Positions 36,001 to 46,133 of a DNA stretch of 64,000 bases are shown one piece after another. Position numbers and translations under genes: made by a program. Position 1 is the stretch's first letter. Each line of letters starts with the position of its first letter. Location: NCBI GenBank assembly GCA_947184155.2, contig CAMXCT020001524.1, positions 375,577 through 439,576 of the forward strand. The letters run 5' to 3'. The notes under the pieces are model-generated. The model saw nothing but the letters and a program-made list of their open reading frames with translations. It did not search any database and was not told the origin of the DNA. The stretch comes from Cladocopium goreaui. Taxonomy: Eukaryota > Sar > Dinophyceae > Suessiales > Symbiodiniaceae.

Positions 36001-37635
36001 ATTATGCTACATTACTACACTAACTACAACTACAGCTACAGCTACAACTACGCTACACTAGACTACACCAGACTACACTACACTAGACTACACTACAGCA
36101 CACAACACTACAGAACAGTACGCTAGACTACGCTACAGCACACAACACTACAGAACAGTACGCTAGACTACGCTACAGCCCACAACACTACAGTACACTA
36201 CACTACATCACATAACACTAAACTCATTACACCAGACCGCAACTACAACTGCAACTTCACTACGCTGATTACACTACACACAACTGCAACTCCACTACGC
36301 TACAACCACAACTACAGCTGCACTACGCCACACTATATCCAGCAGTTGTGGCTGCAACCACTGCAACCACTCCAAAAAACACAACTCCAACCACCTTTCG
36401 GTCTATCAGTGGATTCGCTCTGCCATCCATGCATCACAACAACTCACTTCTCCTATAGTGTCCTATCCTTCAAACTTCTGCCACCGCCTTGTGCGGGAGC
36501 ACTGGTAGCGTCGGACCATGTGCTTGTTGACATTTGTTCCGCAGTCCAAGGAGGGGGTCGTTTCTGTCTATCAGGTCATATTTTCCCTATTGCGGGTTTG
36601 CTCCATGTACAGTTCGTAGGCCTTTGCACATGGGTATGAGTCAAGCCACAGGCAACTTTCATGCAATTTGGTTCCGGAAAATGGTTTTCATAGAACATTC
36701 AATGTATTTTTGGGTATACTTCATTTTCAGGCAGACCCATATAGTACAGATTTCATTGAAACAAGACCACTTTTGGCCAAGGCATGGACTTCAGAAAGCT
36801 GATGGTGGATTTGAGTTGCGAGTTGGTGGAGCAGACCGTCAGCTTCAGGGAGCTTCTCGAAAAGAGGTGCTGAATGGATTCGGTCAAACCATTGGAGACC
36901 GGGAGACTGAGTTAATTTACCTAGTTTCAAGGGATTGGTTTAAGGGGAAATTTGCAGGAACCCATGGACTTTACCATGAAACAGCAGGGTTTTCCGGTGG
37001 ATTTTCACTTACACCAATTTTGGGATGGCTGTTTCCAGTCCAAACATTTTGACCTGACCTTGGGACTCTGACGACAGTTCATAGCCAAATTGGACCCACA
37101 CTCAATGTCCTTTTGTCACATCATGTCGCTGAACATGGTCAAATCATCTGGTTCAGCCCTTGCAGATTGGAGAAGCTGAAGCTCACCGCAAAGAAAAAAA
37201 TTGGGCCATGAGATGACCACAACAGATTCAGCTGAACAGGTTTGCACCTTAGGCGTTCTGTGTGAATCCCTTAGCCAACACCAGGAGGGGTTATAATAGG
37301 GACATGGCTTTGTCAGCCTTACCAGTGACATTCCTGCCATGGTATGCCAATCTTAGTCAGTTTGACGTGGCTGCCCAGCTGATTTCGGCACTTACAGAGG
37401 TCATGCTGGAGGTCAGCAGTTCCCACAGATCTGCGGTTCATGGTAGAGTAAGCGACCGGTCAGCCTGCGTATCAAAGTTGGATCTTGGAGTGTTCGCGCA
37501 GAATTTGAGGTGCTAAACACGATCTGCAAAGGCAACAAGAAGCAGGTCAGAAAGCTAGAGAACTACGAAAGAATCCTGCGGACGGCGCTGGACCTTCTCG
37601 TGACTCCGAACGATGGTGAGTCCGACACTGACTGA
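33001..37635 (+). CDS. unidentified protein, six exons
   Basis: ATG at 33001 (second ATG at 33061). Exons: 33001 to about 33105 (MVYDRRRDLNKLKNH), 33140-33184 (QVSPKAETKRSVLKG), 33285-33347 (DQMDPDLDKLVTIDILCRK), 33835-33934 (YSDLLEVKTGATEVMKTAM), 36782-36866 (MDFRKLMVDLSCELVEQTV), 37464-37635 (LRIKVGSWSVRAEFEVLN ... ESDTD, TGA). Four of the five junctions keep phase without forcing; the first intron would be only about 34 bp, so that edge is doubtful. The product is about 185 residues, mixed-charge and helical in look, with no signal peptide, membrane segment or family I recognise. The intron 33935-36781 holds repeats and about 1.2 kb of CTACA satellite. It starts only 270 bp after the dynamin stop codon. 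Confidence 0.55.
34300..34910. repeat. degenerate repeats with GTGGCCGGCGCAG and GCACATTTCCAAG
   Basis: Several diverged copies of a block containing GCGCGAAGCACATTTCCAAG, ACTTTTGGA...GTTCAGATGTCG and GGCCGGCGCAGTAC occur in this intron. The unit is roughly 100 bp and poorly conserved. All frames on both strands are partly open, without a family signature. Confidence 0.5.
34930..35085. repeat. 58-bp tandem repeat with GAAGTCTCG
   Basis: Three units: GGAAGTCTCG(C/T)(A/G)GAA(C/T)(T/A)GCTT(C/T)GTTTT followed by GATGTTGCCAACTTCAAAAT in the first two. The GAAGTCTCG...TTCG core is the complement of the CGAGACTTC motif in the ~300- and 420-bp satellites. Confidence 0.7.
35085..36345. repeat. CAGA/GATA then CTACA satellite
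   Basis: (CAGA)n and (GATA)n at 35088-35155, then 1.2 kb of CTACAACTACA, CTACATTACA and, at 35695-35965, a homogeneous 10-bp unit CTACACTACG. Intronic. Confidence 0.95.
36867..37463. other. intron, nothing recognised
   Basis: Last intron of the preceding gene; it begins GT and ends AG. No repeat or motif seen. Confidence 0.4.
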
Positions 37636-37956
37636 ACGTTGAAGAAGGGCAGTGCATTGAGTACAAGGTTCTTTTCGGCTGCAGGTACGACATGGGCCAA
37701 ACATGTGACCTTAACTTAAGTGCAGTAATATTCCATGAAAAAAACATGTCATGACCTGCGCCTGAAGAACCAAGATGCATGGCAACCATTGCATTTTCCA
37801 CATGGCCACTCCGTGTTGGCCTGTCGGTTGTTGAGCGGTCTCGTACTGGTTCTGGTCATTGGAGACATATGCAGGAATCCAACCACAATTGGCCTTTGAA
37901 TTCGAGAGCATCCTGTGATTTTTTGTTGACTGCTCAGATTTGTCTAGCGCTATAGA

Positions 37957-39016
37957 ATGAGCAACTTGCTCTCAATTCTTGATGGCAGCGACATGAACCC
38001 CCAGCGTTTTCAAGGGCTCTTTTGATGTACCGGATGAGGCAAACACAGTGGGAAAGTGCCAAATTGAAGAGGCCATGTTGTTTTAATTTAGTGTTGTTGC
38101 CATCCTCACAGCTCCCTCTGTTGCTCCCTACGTTGCGAGTGGATTTGATGTTTCCAACCATCGCAGTCCCATTGGTAGTGGGACAGCGATGCTCAACCAC
38201 GCCGCACTTCAGCAGAGAGCATTTTTTAATTCTTCAATAACAGGCAACCAGAGATCGAGCTACAACGAAAAAGGTAGCAGCGGTAGCGGTGGTTGCGTGA
38301 GCGTGTTCACCGAGCTTGGTAGCTGCAGCGGAAGCCATCCTGGAGTGATGTGGCCCAAGAGATGGCCAGTTCAAGACCGCCGAAAGCATTTCCACTTCCA
38401 GTATGACAAGCAGTCTTGTTGCGTTGCGAATCCATTGCACGTTTTTGGCAACCACCAAAATTTGGAAATTTAGGGATGTATCAAAACCAATCTTGCTATA
38501 TTTGGGGGGATGACATTTACCAGCTATTTTGGGGTTCACCAGGGGGATAGGGTTTTGACCCATCCCCATTTGACCTGAAAGTGAGAACTTGCCAAAACTT
38601 CATTCTTCAGTGCACAGGTGACCGTGCCGAAAGACATACGATACCGCTTCCCAAAATCGTTCGAATGTTGGCAACCACTAGCGAAAAAAGGCTACATTTT
38701 GGGTGACATGAGTTTGATGCCTGCTGGTTCATGCCAATCCTTACGAGTAGGTCATTCAAAGTCAGCAGTTGGAGTTGTTGGTGAGCAATCGCCCAGCTGA
38801 CCGGCAGCTTCTTTTTCGGACCGACAACTCAGCGAACACGACGCGACTATTTCACTTTGGTTTTTGATGGTCCGACATGGTCCCCATGAACTGATGAAAA
38901 TGTCTGCATCTCGTTGTAAGTTACCATAACCGTTAGGAGACGCTGTAAGCAGCAGTGGAAATGGAAACGCCGCGAAACGAAGAATTTATTTGTCAAACCC
39001 GATGAGTCCAACATAG
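37957..39016 (+). CDS. small unidentified protein, five exons
   Basis: ATG 37957. Exons: 37957-38003 (MSNLLSILDGSDMNP), 38167-38218 (PIGSGTAMLNHAALQQR), 38618-38680 (VTVPKDIRYRFPKSFECWQP), 38766-38859 (LELLVSNRPADRQLLFR), 38937-39016 (GDAVSSSGNGNAAKRR ... SNPMSPT, TAG 39014-39016). All four junctions are in phase; three introns begin GC (38004, 38219, 38681) and one GT (38860). The product is about 111 residues, soluble and mildly basic, with no recognised family. The stop codon lies in the first unit of a 10-bp tandem repeat. Intron 2 carries a family 3 MITE. The minus strand of intron 2 (38234-38569) is also open for 111 codons, an alternative I consider less likely. Confidence 0.5.
38473..38570. 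mobile_element. MITE family 3, copy 1
   Basis: Left end GGGATGTATCAAAACCAATC; right end ATAGGGTTTTGACCCATCCC, its imperfect complement. About 98 bp, in an intron. Confidence 0.65.
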
Positions 39017-39045
39017 TCCAACATAGTCCAACATAGTCCAACATA
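39006..39045. repeat. 10-bp tandem repeat over a stop codon
   Basis: Four copies of GTCCAACATA. The first supplies the last codons and the TAG stop of the upstream gene. Confidence 0.8.
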
Positions 39046-39200
39046 AAACAAGGTTTTTATGACAGTCTTATAATTACACACGTGCCATCTGTTGCCTTGC
39101 CATGGAGGAGAATGGAGGCATTTTGTTTGTTGCCAGGGTTATGATTCTATTTCAACTCAAGCAGATTATGTTGAGCTTGCCACCTGCCCAAGTTTTGCAG

Positions 39201-42200
39201 GCGCAGATGGCACGGATGGTATGGATGCAAAGACCCAGCTGAACCAGTTTTGCCAGAGGCGAAGTCTGCTTTCTACAGTTTCACTTTCATTGCAATGGCG
39301 GGCAGAATTGGTTCATTTGATTTGCTCACCTTTACCACTGACGTGCAAGTATGTTTGAGTGGCTTCTGAGTGTGCCCTGCACGGGACTTCTGTTGGAAGT
39401 GCCTCCAACAGCAGCTTGGACGTCCATCCGCAGGTACTGCCTTCGCCCGGTCACAAGGAAGGACATCTTGTACTCGACCACAAAGTTTGGGAACAAGCAG
39501 TGCTCCGAGTTGTCGAAACAGTTTTTGCTTCTGATTTTCCTCAGTTTCCCTGCAGTCAAAAAGGGACCGACTTGAGATTCTAGAACCCGCTTGCGAGATG
39601 AAAGGGAACCGAACAACTCCTTTTTGCCAGGGGGTCAGTTTGCTCTATTTTTTGCAGCTGTGTTGGAGTCCCGCTTTGTAGCAAGGGTTTCAATTTACCG
39701 ACCATTGACACGGGAGGTATCAGTCCATCGTTCGCCTGAATTGCATGGAGGGGCAGGATCCGATCGACTGAAGTTGAGATCAAAGTTGGTCAGATGTTCT
39801 AGCAATTTGATTCTGGAAACCAGTGGGACCAAGTATGATTCTTGTTGATCATGATATCTATCTATCTATCTATCTATCTATCTGTTTGTTTGTTTGTTTG
39901 TCTGTCTATCTATTTAACTATTTATCAATCTATCTATCTACCACCTAATCCAACCTAACCTAATCTAATCGAATCTGATCTATCTCGCGCGATGTCTTCG
40001 GCCTATCTTTGTTGATAAATTCATTTTAATCTTCTTTGTTTTCGACGGTTCCTTTTCTTCTTGAGGTTGACCATTACTTGAGGCGTGCAGGGGCCCAGGT
40101 GACTGCCGCCAGGAGTATGCTGGTGAGCTGAGCGAGACTCCAAAGGAAGCAGAGAAGTCTGCAGCACAACAGGCTTTGAAGGCAGGAAGTCGAGAAGTTG
40201 ACCATGGTTTTCCAGGGCCCAGGCTAGGCTAGATGTTTTTTTTCTATTCCAATCGACAACCCAAAACACATAATCAACCACCCCTCAGTATTCGAGATGC
40301 TTCAGGTGAAATTAATTGCCACTAACGTCAAACTTTTTTTGCAACCACCATGAACAAAAAAGGGGGTCCGCACTGTCCACACCCTCCAAAACTGACCTTC
40401 CAAGCGCAGCATCTGCAGGCCTTCGCTGGTGTCATCAGTTCGCTCCCAGCTGGCAAACCTGCCAAGAAGAAGAAACCTGAAGGGGGTGCGAAACTCAGCA
40501 CAAATGTGCAGCTGATTTTTGACACATCGGATATCAAAGAGGGAAAAAGACAATGGCAGAAAGACAAGTGACAGCTTGTCCCTGTGGGATTTGTGTGAGG
40601 CGACGACGTGGCCAAGGCAGGGAAGGGCGGTGCCATACGGTGCCGATTTGTTCTTGGTGCGCAGCCAGCTTGAAAGCTGTGTAGGTGAAGATACCTGATG
40701 CGGAGAACCCTGCACTCACCGACAAGGCTCGGGGATTCCATCCTTTTCATGGCAAGAGTTTTTGGAACTGCTAGAACTCTGGGTGAAGACAAGCATTGGA
40801 CTGGAGTTGTCTGTTGAGTAATCCCTCTCCCCTAATATAAAATACTTCCCTGAAAAACCATGGTGTTTTTTTTGTACTGGATCTATTCATGTTGTGTCCC
40901 TTATTGGGGGTATTTCATATGGAGGTTTCCATAAATGGTACCCTTAAATCATCCCATTTTTTTGGGGGATTTTCCATGGGTGCCCCAGGTGAGGCTCAAT
41001 GCCCTCTGCATGCGGATAGCCAAGCGACCGCTGGAGAAGGGCGAAACGCTCTATGACACACAGCAGATCGGTGTTGGAAAGGACCTGTGCTGCATTGGGA
41101 GTCTTGCATTGGGAGCCATGGCTTAAAGATGTAAAGGGAGCTGGCTCCACCTAAATGCTGGCATTCAATGCATAGATCATGCTAATCAATGTAGGTTAGA
41201 ATCGGTTAGAACCTAACAGCCAGCAAGAACGGGTAGATGAACATCCCCTATAAACTATTTTGTTCTTTTTTTGGACGTTCACGAGGGTGCAAGGGTTTTG
41301 ATCCATTCCCAAATTGAAGTCGACAGCTCAATGTGTCATAGATGACGTGCTGCAGAACCCCACGGGCTACCAATCGACGGTGCGTTTGCCGTGTTCGCCT
41401 CAGGCGTTTTGAGGGCCAAGCCATGTTTCGAAAGGGTGGGAGGTTGTCAGATGCTGTCACATTTCGACAAATTCCAATGTGACCAGAGAGTTTTAGTCGT
41501 GAAACTTCTGAGATCCTTCGACCAGTTCCCTTCTGATAGTGTCGCAGAATGTGCTGAGGTGCCTGCCGGAGGATTGGTCAACGAAGCTCTTTGTTGGGGA
41601 GGTGGGCGAACAGTTGCAGCTTTCAAAAAAAACACTCGCATCATCATCATCATCATCATCATCATCCTCATCATCATCCTCATCCTCATCCTCATCCCCA
41701 TCCCATCACTTCCAGGTTTACAGTGCTCGACTTCATTGATTTTTCAGTCTCAATGGAAGGGATGCCAACGGGTGAAATCTGATGTCACGCCATACCCTTC
41801 GGGTGAAATCTGACAGCCACATGCGGCGACAGGTCTTCCAAAACAAACAAGCTGCTGAGCAAAGTGCAGCCAGCAAAGCGCTGAAGGCTGTTGAGGTGCG
41901 GATGGTTGGCAAGTTGGCTGATCCTGTGATTGGGATGGGTCAAAACCTATTGAAAATAGTGGTTTAACCAAGAAACGTGATTATTTTATGGTAAGTCAAT
42001 TGAATCAAAGCCTTTGATACCATATTTTTTTGGGATTCCAGCTATAGCAGCTATTTTGGTGTTGACCAGGGTACCAGGGGTTTTGACCCGTACCCACATG
42101 ACTGTGGCTGAGTTTGTTCAAGCACCTTTTTTGGGAACCTGCTATGCTATGACCTGTGACAATTTTTTCGCAGAGAATCTTGGTCCTTGCTGACCTTGGC

Positions 42201-42840
42201 GTTGAGCATCACGGCTACTTGGGGGTGGATATGCTATGTGCCTAGTAGCTAGGACATTTCCGACACAATATGTTTTTGTTGACTTCGATTAAGCACAGAG
42301 TGTACAGTACATGTCATGACCTCCAAGTTGGAATAGGTGATGTTTGGGTCACAACAGCTCTCAAATTTCACCACCCGTAGCCGCATGTCGCCCTTGAAGC
42401 TTTACGAACGACACAGGCCGATACAGACCTATGCGCTCTGGCTGATGAAAAGGTGCCAAAGAAGCCCACAGAAGGCCACTTGGGTCACCTCAGTGGTGGG
42501 GAGAACGATGATAAACCATGGGTAACCATGGGATGTTGGGGTTCCAGATTTTGAGTCACACCCAAGTGAAGTTTGTATGTCTTCAAAATGGATGATGTGT
42601 GCACAAAATTGGACACTTTCTGTGTATGTGGTACTTGCGGCGGAGGTATTTTCTGGGTATGTCCGGAAAATGGGAACCCAGCAGCCTATCAGAAAGCCAT
42701 AACGGTTGGTTTGCGCTCAATTCTTGGAGAGACCCATTTGACGTGCAACCAATGCAACCCTTGGATAGACCTCTGCAGTCCACCGGGATGTGAGGAAAAA
42801 AGTCCAAGGGAAAGGGTTGGAAGAATGGCTGCTCTCTCAG
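39201..42840 (+). CDS. protein with two double-stranded-RNA-binding domains
   Basis: Exons: 39201-39258 (MDAKTQLNQFCQR), 39434 to about 39506 (RPVTRKDILYSTTKFGNKQC), 39724-39756 (SIVRLNCMEGQ), 40113-40181 (EYAGELSETPKEAEKSAAQQ), 40410 to about 40485 (Ala/Lys-rich linker with PAKKKKPEG), 40685-40726, 40989-41081 (IAKRPLEKGETLYDTQQIG), 41356-41403 (NPTGYQSTVRLP), 41833-41895 (VFQNKQAAEQSAASKALKA), 42417-42492, 42779 to about 42840 (RDVRKKVQGKGLEEWLL). Two dsRBD folds appear, each in the order helix 1 (LNxFCQR), the strands, then the KxAExSAAxxAL helix, which binds dsRNA. GC introns start at 39259, 40182, 40727 and 41404, GA introns at 39757 and 41082; the edge between the second and third exons is not canonical. 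The role is unknown; RNA helicase A-type and dicer-partner proteins share this domain. The gene may continue to 45412. Confidence 0.75.
39850..39985. repeat. TATC/TGTT/CTAAC microsatellite
   Basis: (TATC)n, (TGTT)n and CTAACCTAATC units in a dsRBD-gene intron. Confidence 0.9.
41231..41310. mobile_element. MITE family 3, copy 2 (diverged)
   Basis: Ends GGGTAGATGAACATCCCC and GGGTTTTGATCCATTCCC. In the dsRBD-gene intron 41082-41355. Confidence 0.45.
41637..41700. repeat. ATC/ATCCTC microsatellite
   Basis: (ATC)n grading into (ATCCTC)n, the same sequence type as the tracts at the start of the window. Intronic. Confidence 0.95.
41932..42097. mobile_element. MITE family 3, copy 3
   Basis: Left end GGGATGGGTCAAAACCTATT; right end GGGGTTTTGACCCGTACCC. 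166 bp, in the dsRBD-gene intron 41896-42416, starting 36 bp after the exon. Confidence 0.7.
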
Positions 42841-42849
42841 TGTCGAGCT

Positions 42850-43500
42850 TTGGTCTTTTCAAGCCTCAGTGGATTGAGTAGATTTTCTCGTATTGTGGCT
42901 GCAAACTTTGAAGCAACTTCGTTACATAGCCAGTCTCAATAAGCCTCACATGATTGGAAAAGGACCAAATTTTTGGTCAGCCTCCACACCGTTCACCCCG
43001 CAACACTTGACCATACTTGACCACTGCAGTGCCCTAAACTGGTGGCTGATGTTGAAAAATGGTGATATTTGGACTGGTTGAAAGGGATTTTTGTGAGTTG
43101 GATATGGGAACCATTGTCAACCAGAAGGGTATGACGGAGGATTCTGGGCTCATATCCGAGCTTTTAGCACGCGTCGGGCTGGTAGAAGCTCGCGCGTGTT
43201 TTTGGGGGTGCATGATCAAATCTCCTGCGAATTACAGAGTTTTTGTTTTGTTGGAGTTTAGAAAAGCAAAACAAACGAACTTTTTGAAGGACGTGGGGAT
43301 GGTTTCTGTAAACCCCAAAAGACATAAACATCCCAGCAGGGTGACAACCGCGCTAGCAGTTGTCCATGTTTTGTCATGTTAGAATTGCACCTTGAAAATC
43401 CCAGGGATTTTGAAGACCCATTGTAACATTACATTGAGTTTTACAGGGCAAAGCTTCAAAGAACGTTTTTTTTTCCTCCGTGTGTATGTGCAACAACAAA
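42850..43500 (+). other. open segments of uncertain coding status
   Basis: 43030-43065 is open after a TGCAG acceptor, and 43108-43215 reads TIVNQKGMTEDSGLISELLA then RVGLVEARAC. These could be further exons linking the dsRBD gene with the cold-shock-like exons downstream. Junction phases could not be settled. Confidence 0.25.
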
Positions 43501-43504
43501 CATC

Positions 43505-43895
43505 TGTAGAATTGTAGAGTAGCATAAAGTATGTATGTATATATGTATGTGCAAGAAAAGATGTCTATGGGACGTAGGATCAAGTATGTGGTACGTGCAA
43601 TAAAAAATGTATATAGCGACGCAGGAAGTATGTGTGTATGTGCAACAAAAAACGTCTGTAGCGTTGCATGAAGTATGTGTGTATGTGCAAGAGAAGATGT
43701 CTCTAGCGTAAAATGAAGTATGTGTGTGAGTGCAAGGGAAGATGTCTCTAGCATAGCAGGAAGTATGTATGTATGCGCAAGAGAAGATGTCTCTAGTGTA
43801 AAAAGAAGTATGTGTGTGAGTGCAGGAGAAAATGTCTCTAGCGTCGCAGGAAGTATGTTTGTATGTGCAAGTAAAGATAGCATCCAGTATGTGTG
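43505..43895. repeat. 45-bp minisatellite
   Basis: GAAGTATGTGT starts at 43625, 43670, 43715, 43760, 43805 and 43850, a period of exactly 45 bp. Each unit continues with (A/G)TGTGCAA...GATGTCTCTAGCG. More diverged units extend upstream to about 43505. Confidence 0.9.
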
Positions 43896-44157
43896 TAAGT
43901 GCACTTGCACGTTATTGGCCCCACCCCCCCACCCCCCCACCCCATACCCCCCTCCCAAACCACCAAAGATGCATTTCGTATTGCGTTTTTTTCCAGCCCG
44001 ACACCTTTTAGCCACATTTGGGGGTTAAATGAATTGAACCATCAAAATTGGAGGTTTATAGTCTATAGATGTCTATAGTTCATTTTGCTTCGTGATTTTC
44101 TATGATTTTGCTACACATCTGCGGGTTTTTTGGTGACCCATTCCATGCGTTCCTCAG

Positions 44158-45412
44158 GATGGTGGCTGTCGAAAGGCGGTCCCGACCTCCCGCGAGAGGT
44201 GGTCTCCGAGGCCGGCAGCCTGGGGACTTTCCCGTAAAATTTCAGCCAAGCGATTGGTAAAAATGACATTTGTCAATTGTAAACCCATCTAGACCATTGT
44301 AAGAATTGTAAGATACAGGACATGTGAAGCTTCATCTATTGATTTACGGTGATAGCAACTTCTTTTCTCCAGCTTTCCCGTTTAACGCAAAAACATCCAA
44401 AAATATGTGGGATGTCATCTCCAGGCGATGCTTTCGGCCACAGTACTGGAGTGGAAGGGCTCATTCGGCTGGGCAGCGATGCTCAGCGGGACATCAATGG
44501 AGGTTGAACTGTAATGGGCACATCATCTATAAATGGGCCGTTTTCCATAGCTATGTTGAATTACCAGAGGTAACAGCCACAAAAATTGAGATCTCCGCTA
44601 TAGTTTTCTCATTTACAGTATCACTACTAATATCACTACCTTGTTCTCTTAGTCCAAAGTGTCCATGATCTTTCCTTTCTCAGTGTCAAGATCCTGGGAA
44701 CTTTTAGCTGAGTCAGGACACAGGACATGACAGGCTTGGCGCAGCTGCAGGTGAAGCTATCACAGCCCTTTGAACATCCAGCCGCCTGGGTCCTATCGTG
44801 CCGATATATCCGATATTGTGCCGATGCAGGGAGCTATTGGTAGGGACTTTAGTGACTTTAGTGCTTGTGTCAGATGTGTCAGGCAAATTGCTGTGTGTTT
44901 TGGATTGTACTTGTTAACTTCACTTGACATTCAAACTTGTGGTGAGATTCATTCCAGTGTTCTTTCAAACATGTTGTGTCTGGTCCAAATGGCGAGGGCT
45001 GGTAATTTGAGCCTTGCCTGCACCACCCCTCACTGCAGCTTTTGGAGCAGACTGAAAAGCTGGACATGTCAGCAATTTAATCCGATTTTCCTGAACGCAA
45101 ATGAGCCAAACCAGATCAAACCGCACGGCAGTCAATTTAATTCCAAGATTCTTCGTCCAAACGGCTGGTACAAATTGGTACAATGGATCCATGTTGAAAC
45201 CTGCTCACCTGCAGGGGTTGATCCAAAAAAAGTCTCCATTTATTGAGATCAAGATCGACACTGAGCGATGGCCAGAGGAAGGTGCGACATTTCATGAATT
45301 TCTAGAAGTCCAAAATGGGGTTGCCCCCAAGAAGAAAACCACATCTGTGCCACGTGCCTCGTTTGTCTTCAAGACTGTCCCCGAACATGAATTTGGCTCA
45401 ATCTATCGATAA
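44158..45412 (+). CDS. cold-shock-like (FGW/HPAA) protein exons, C-terminal part
   Basis: Exons: 44158-44256 (ERRSRPPARGGLRGRQPGD, RGG-like), 44425-44502 (ATVLEWKGSFGWAAMLSG), 44751 to about 44828 (VKLSQPFEHPAAWVL), 45039-45071 (LLEQTEKLDMS), 45215-45412 (FIEIKIDTERWPEEGATFHE ... TVPEHEFGSIYR, TAA). The WKGxFGW and HPAA motifs resemble a nucleic-acid-binding, cold-shock-like module that I associate with dinoflagellate proteins; that is recollection, not a search. The first exon does not share phase with the next, so it may belong elsewhere. The set may be the 3' part of the dsRBD gene, which would give one RNA-binding protein of several modules. The intron 44503-44750 holds half of a family 1 MITE. 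Confidence 0.45.
44520..44573. mobile_element. MITE family 1, right half only
   Basis: ATCTATAAATGGGCCGTTTT through GAATTACCAGAGGTAA matches the right half of the copy at 28627-28742. No left half is present. Confidence 0.7.
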
Positions 45413-45514
45413 GCTTCGCTCAATCCATGGTGTCAGTGGGATGTTAGGATTGCAATGGATTGCAACATAAGTTTCAAGGCATCTCAAGAGTAGAGCTTTT
45501 CAGTTGCTACATCA

Positions 45515-45612
45515 GTTTGTCTGAAAATAGGGTATATTCCCAATTATAGCCATTTAATAGGGATAATGATCATTAACCATTGGGTTTAGGGGTACACTAT
45601 TTTCAGACACAC
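45515..45612. mobile_element. MITE family 2, copy 3
   Basis: Left end GTTTGTCTGAAAATAGGGTA; right end GGGGTACACTATTTTCAGAC. About 98 bp, between the cold-shock-like gene and the glutaredoxin gene, 100 bp after a stop codon. Confidence 0.75.
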
Positions 45613-46133
45613 CCACATCAGTTTTTGTTCATTCATAGATTTTCCCTGATTCTTGGGACCCAATCTGGAGCCAAGGCTCCTTTGATCTGAAAAATGCACT
45701 CCAAATCGTGGCAGGGCTTTGAGTGCTTGGCTTGTGCTGTGTGCATTTCTTTGCTTGAAGCTCAGTGACTGTGACAATGCCAATCAAAACAATACCCTCA
45801 GGTAAATCAACATAAACCCTGAACATATTCAATTTTTGCTGGAAACTAATCTTCTAACCCCTATCTGGCAGGGTGCATGTTAATTTACTGGAGGGTAAGA
45901 TTTGCTGCTCTTGCTCTTCTCGTGCGCAGAGTGGCTGGTGCGGGAAACTTTCAGGTGTTCCCAGCTTCTTGTTCCCGGGACACCGAACACGGCCAGTGAG
46001 CACCTGGGTAGAAGTGGACTCTGGGAATTGGATGAAGGGTAGGAGAATGGCCGGATTTATTGCTGGACATGGATAGAAATAGATAGACATCAAAGTCAAA
46101 ATTAACTTTTTTCAAAGTATCAGCTGAGAAGGA
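45613..46133. other. intergenic, one exon-like segment
   Basis: 45930-46038 lies between GCGCAG and GG|GTAGGA and is open in two frames (WLVRETFRCSQLLVPGTPN or STWVEVDSGNWMK). I could not connect it to either neighbour. Confidence 0.3.
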
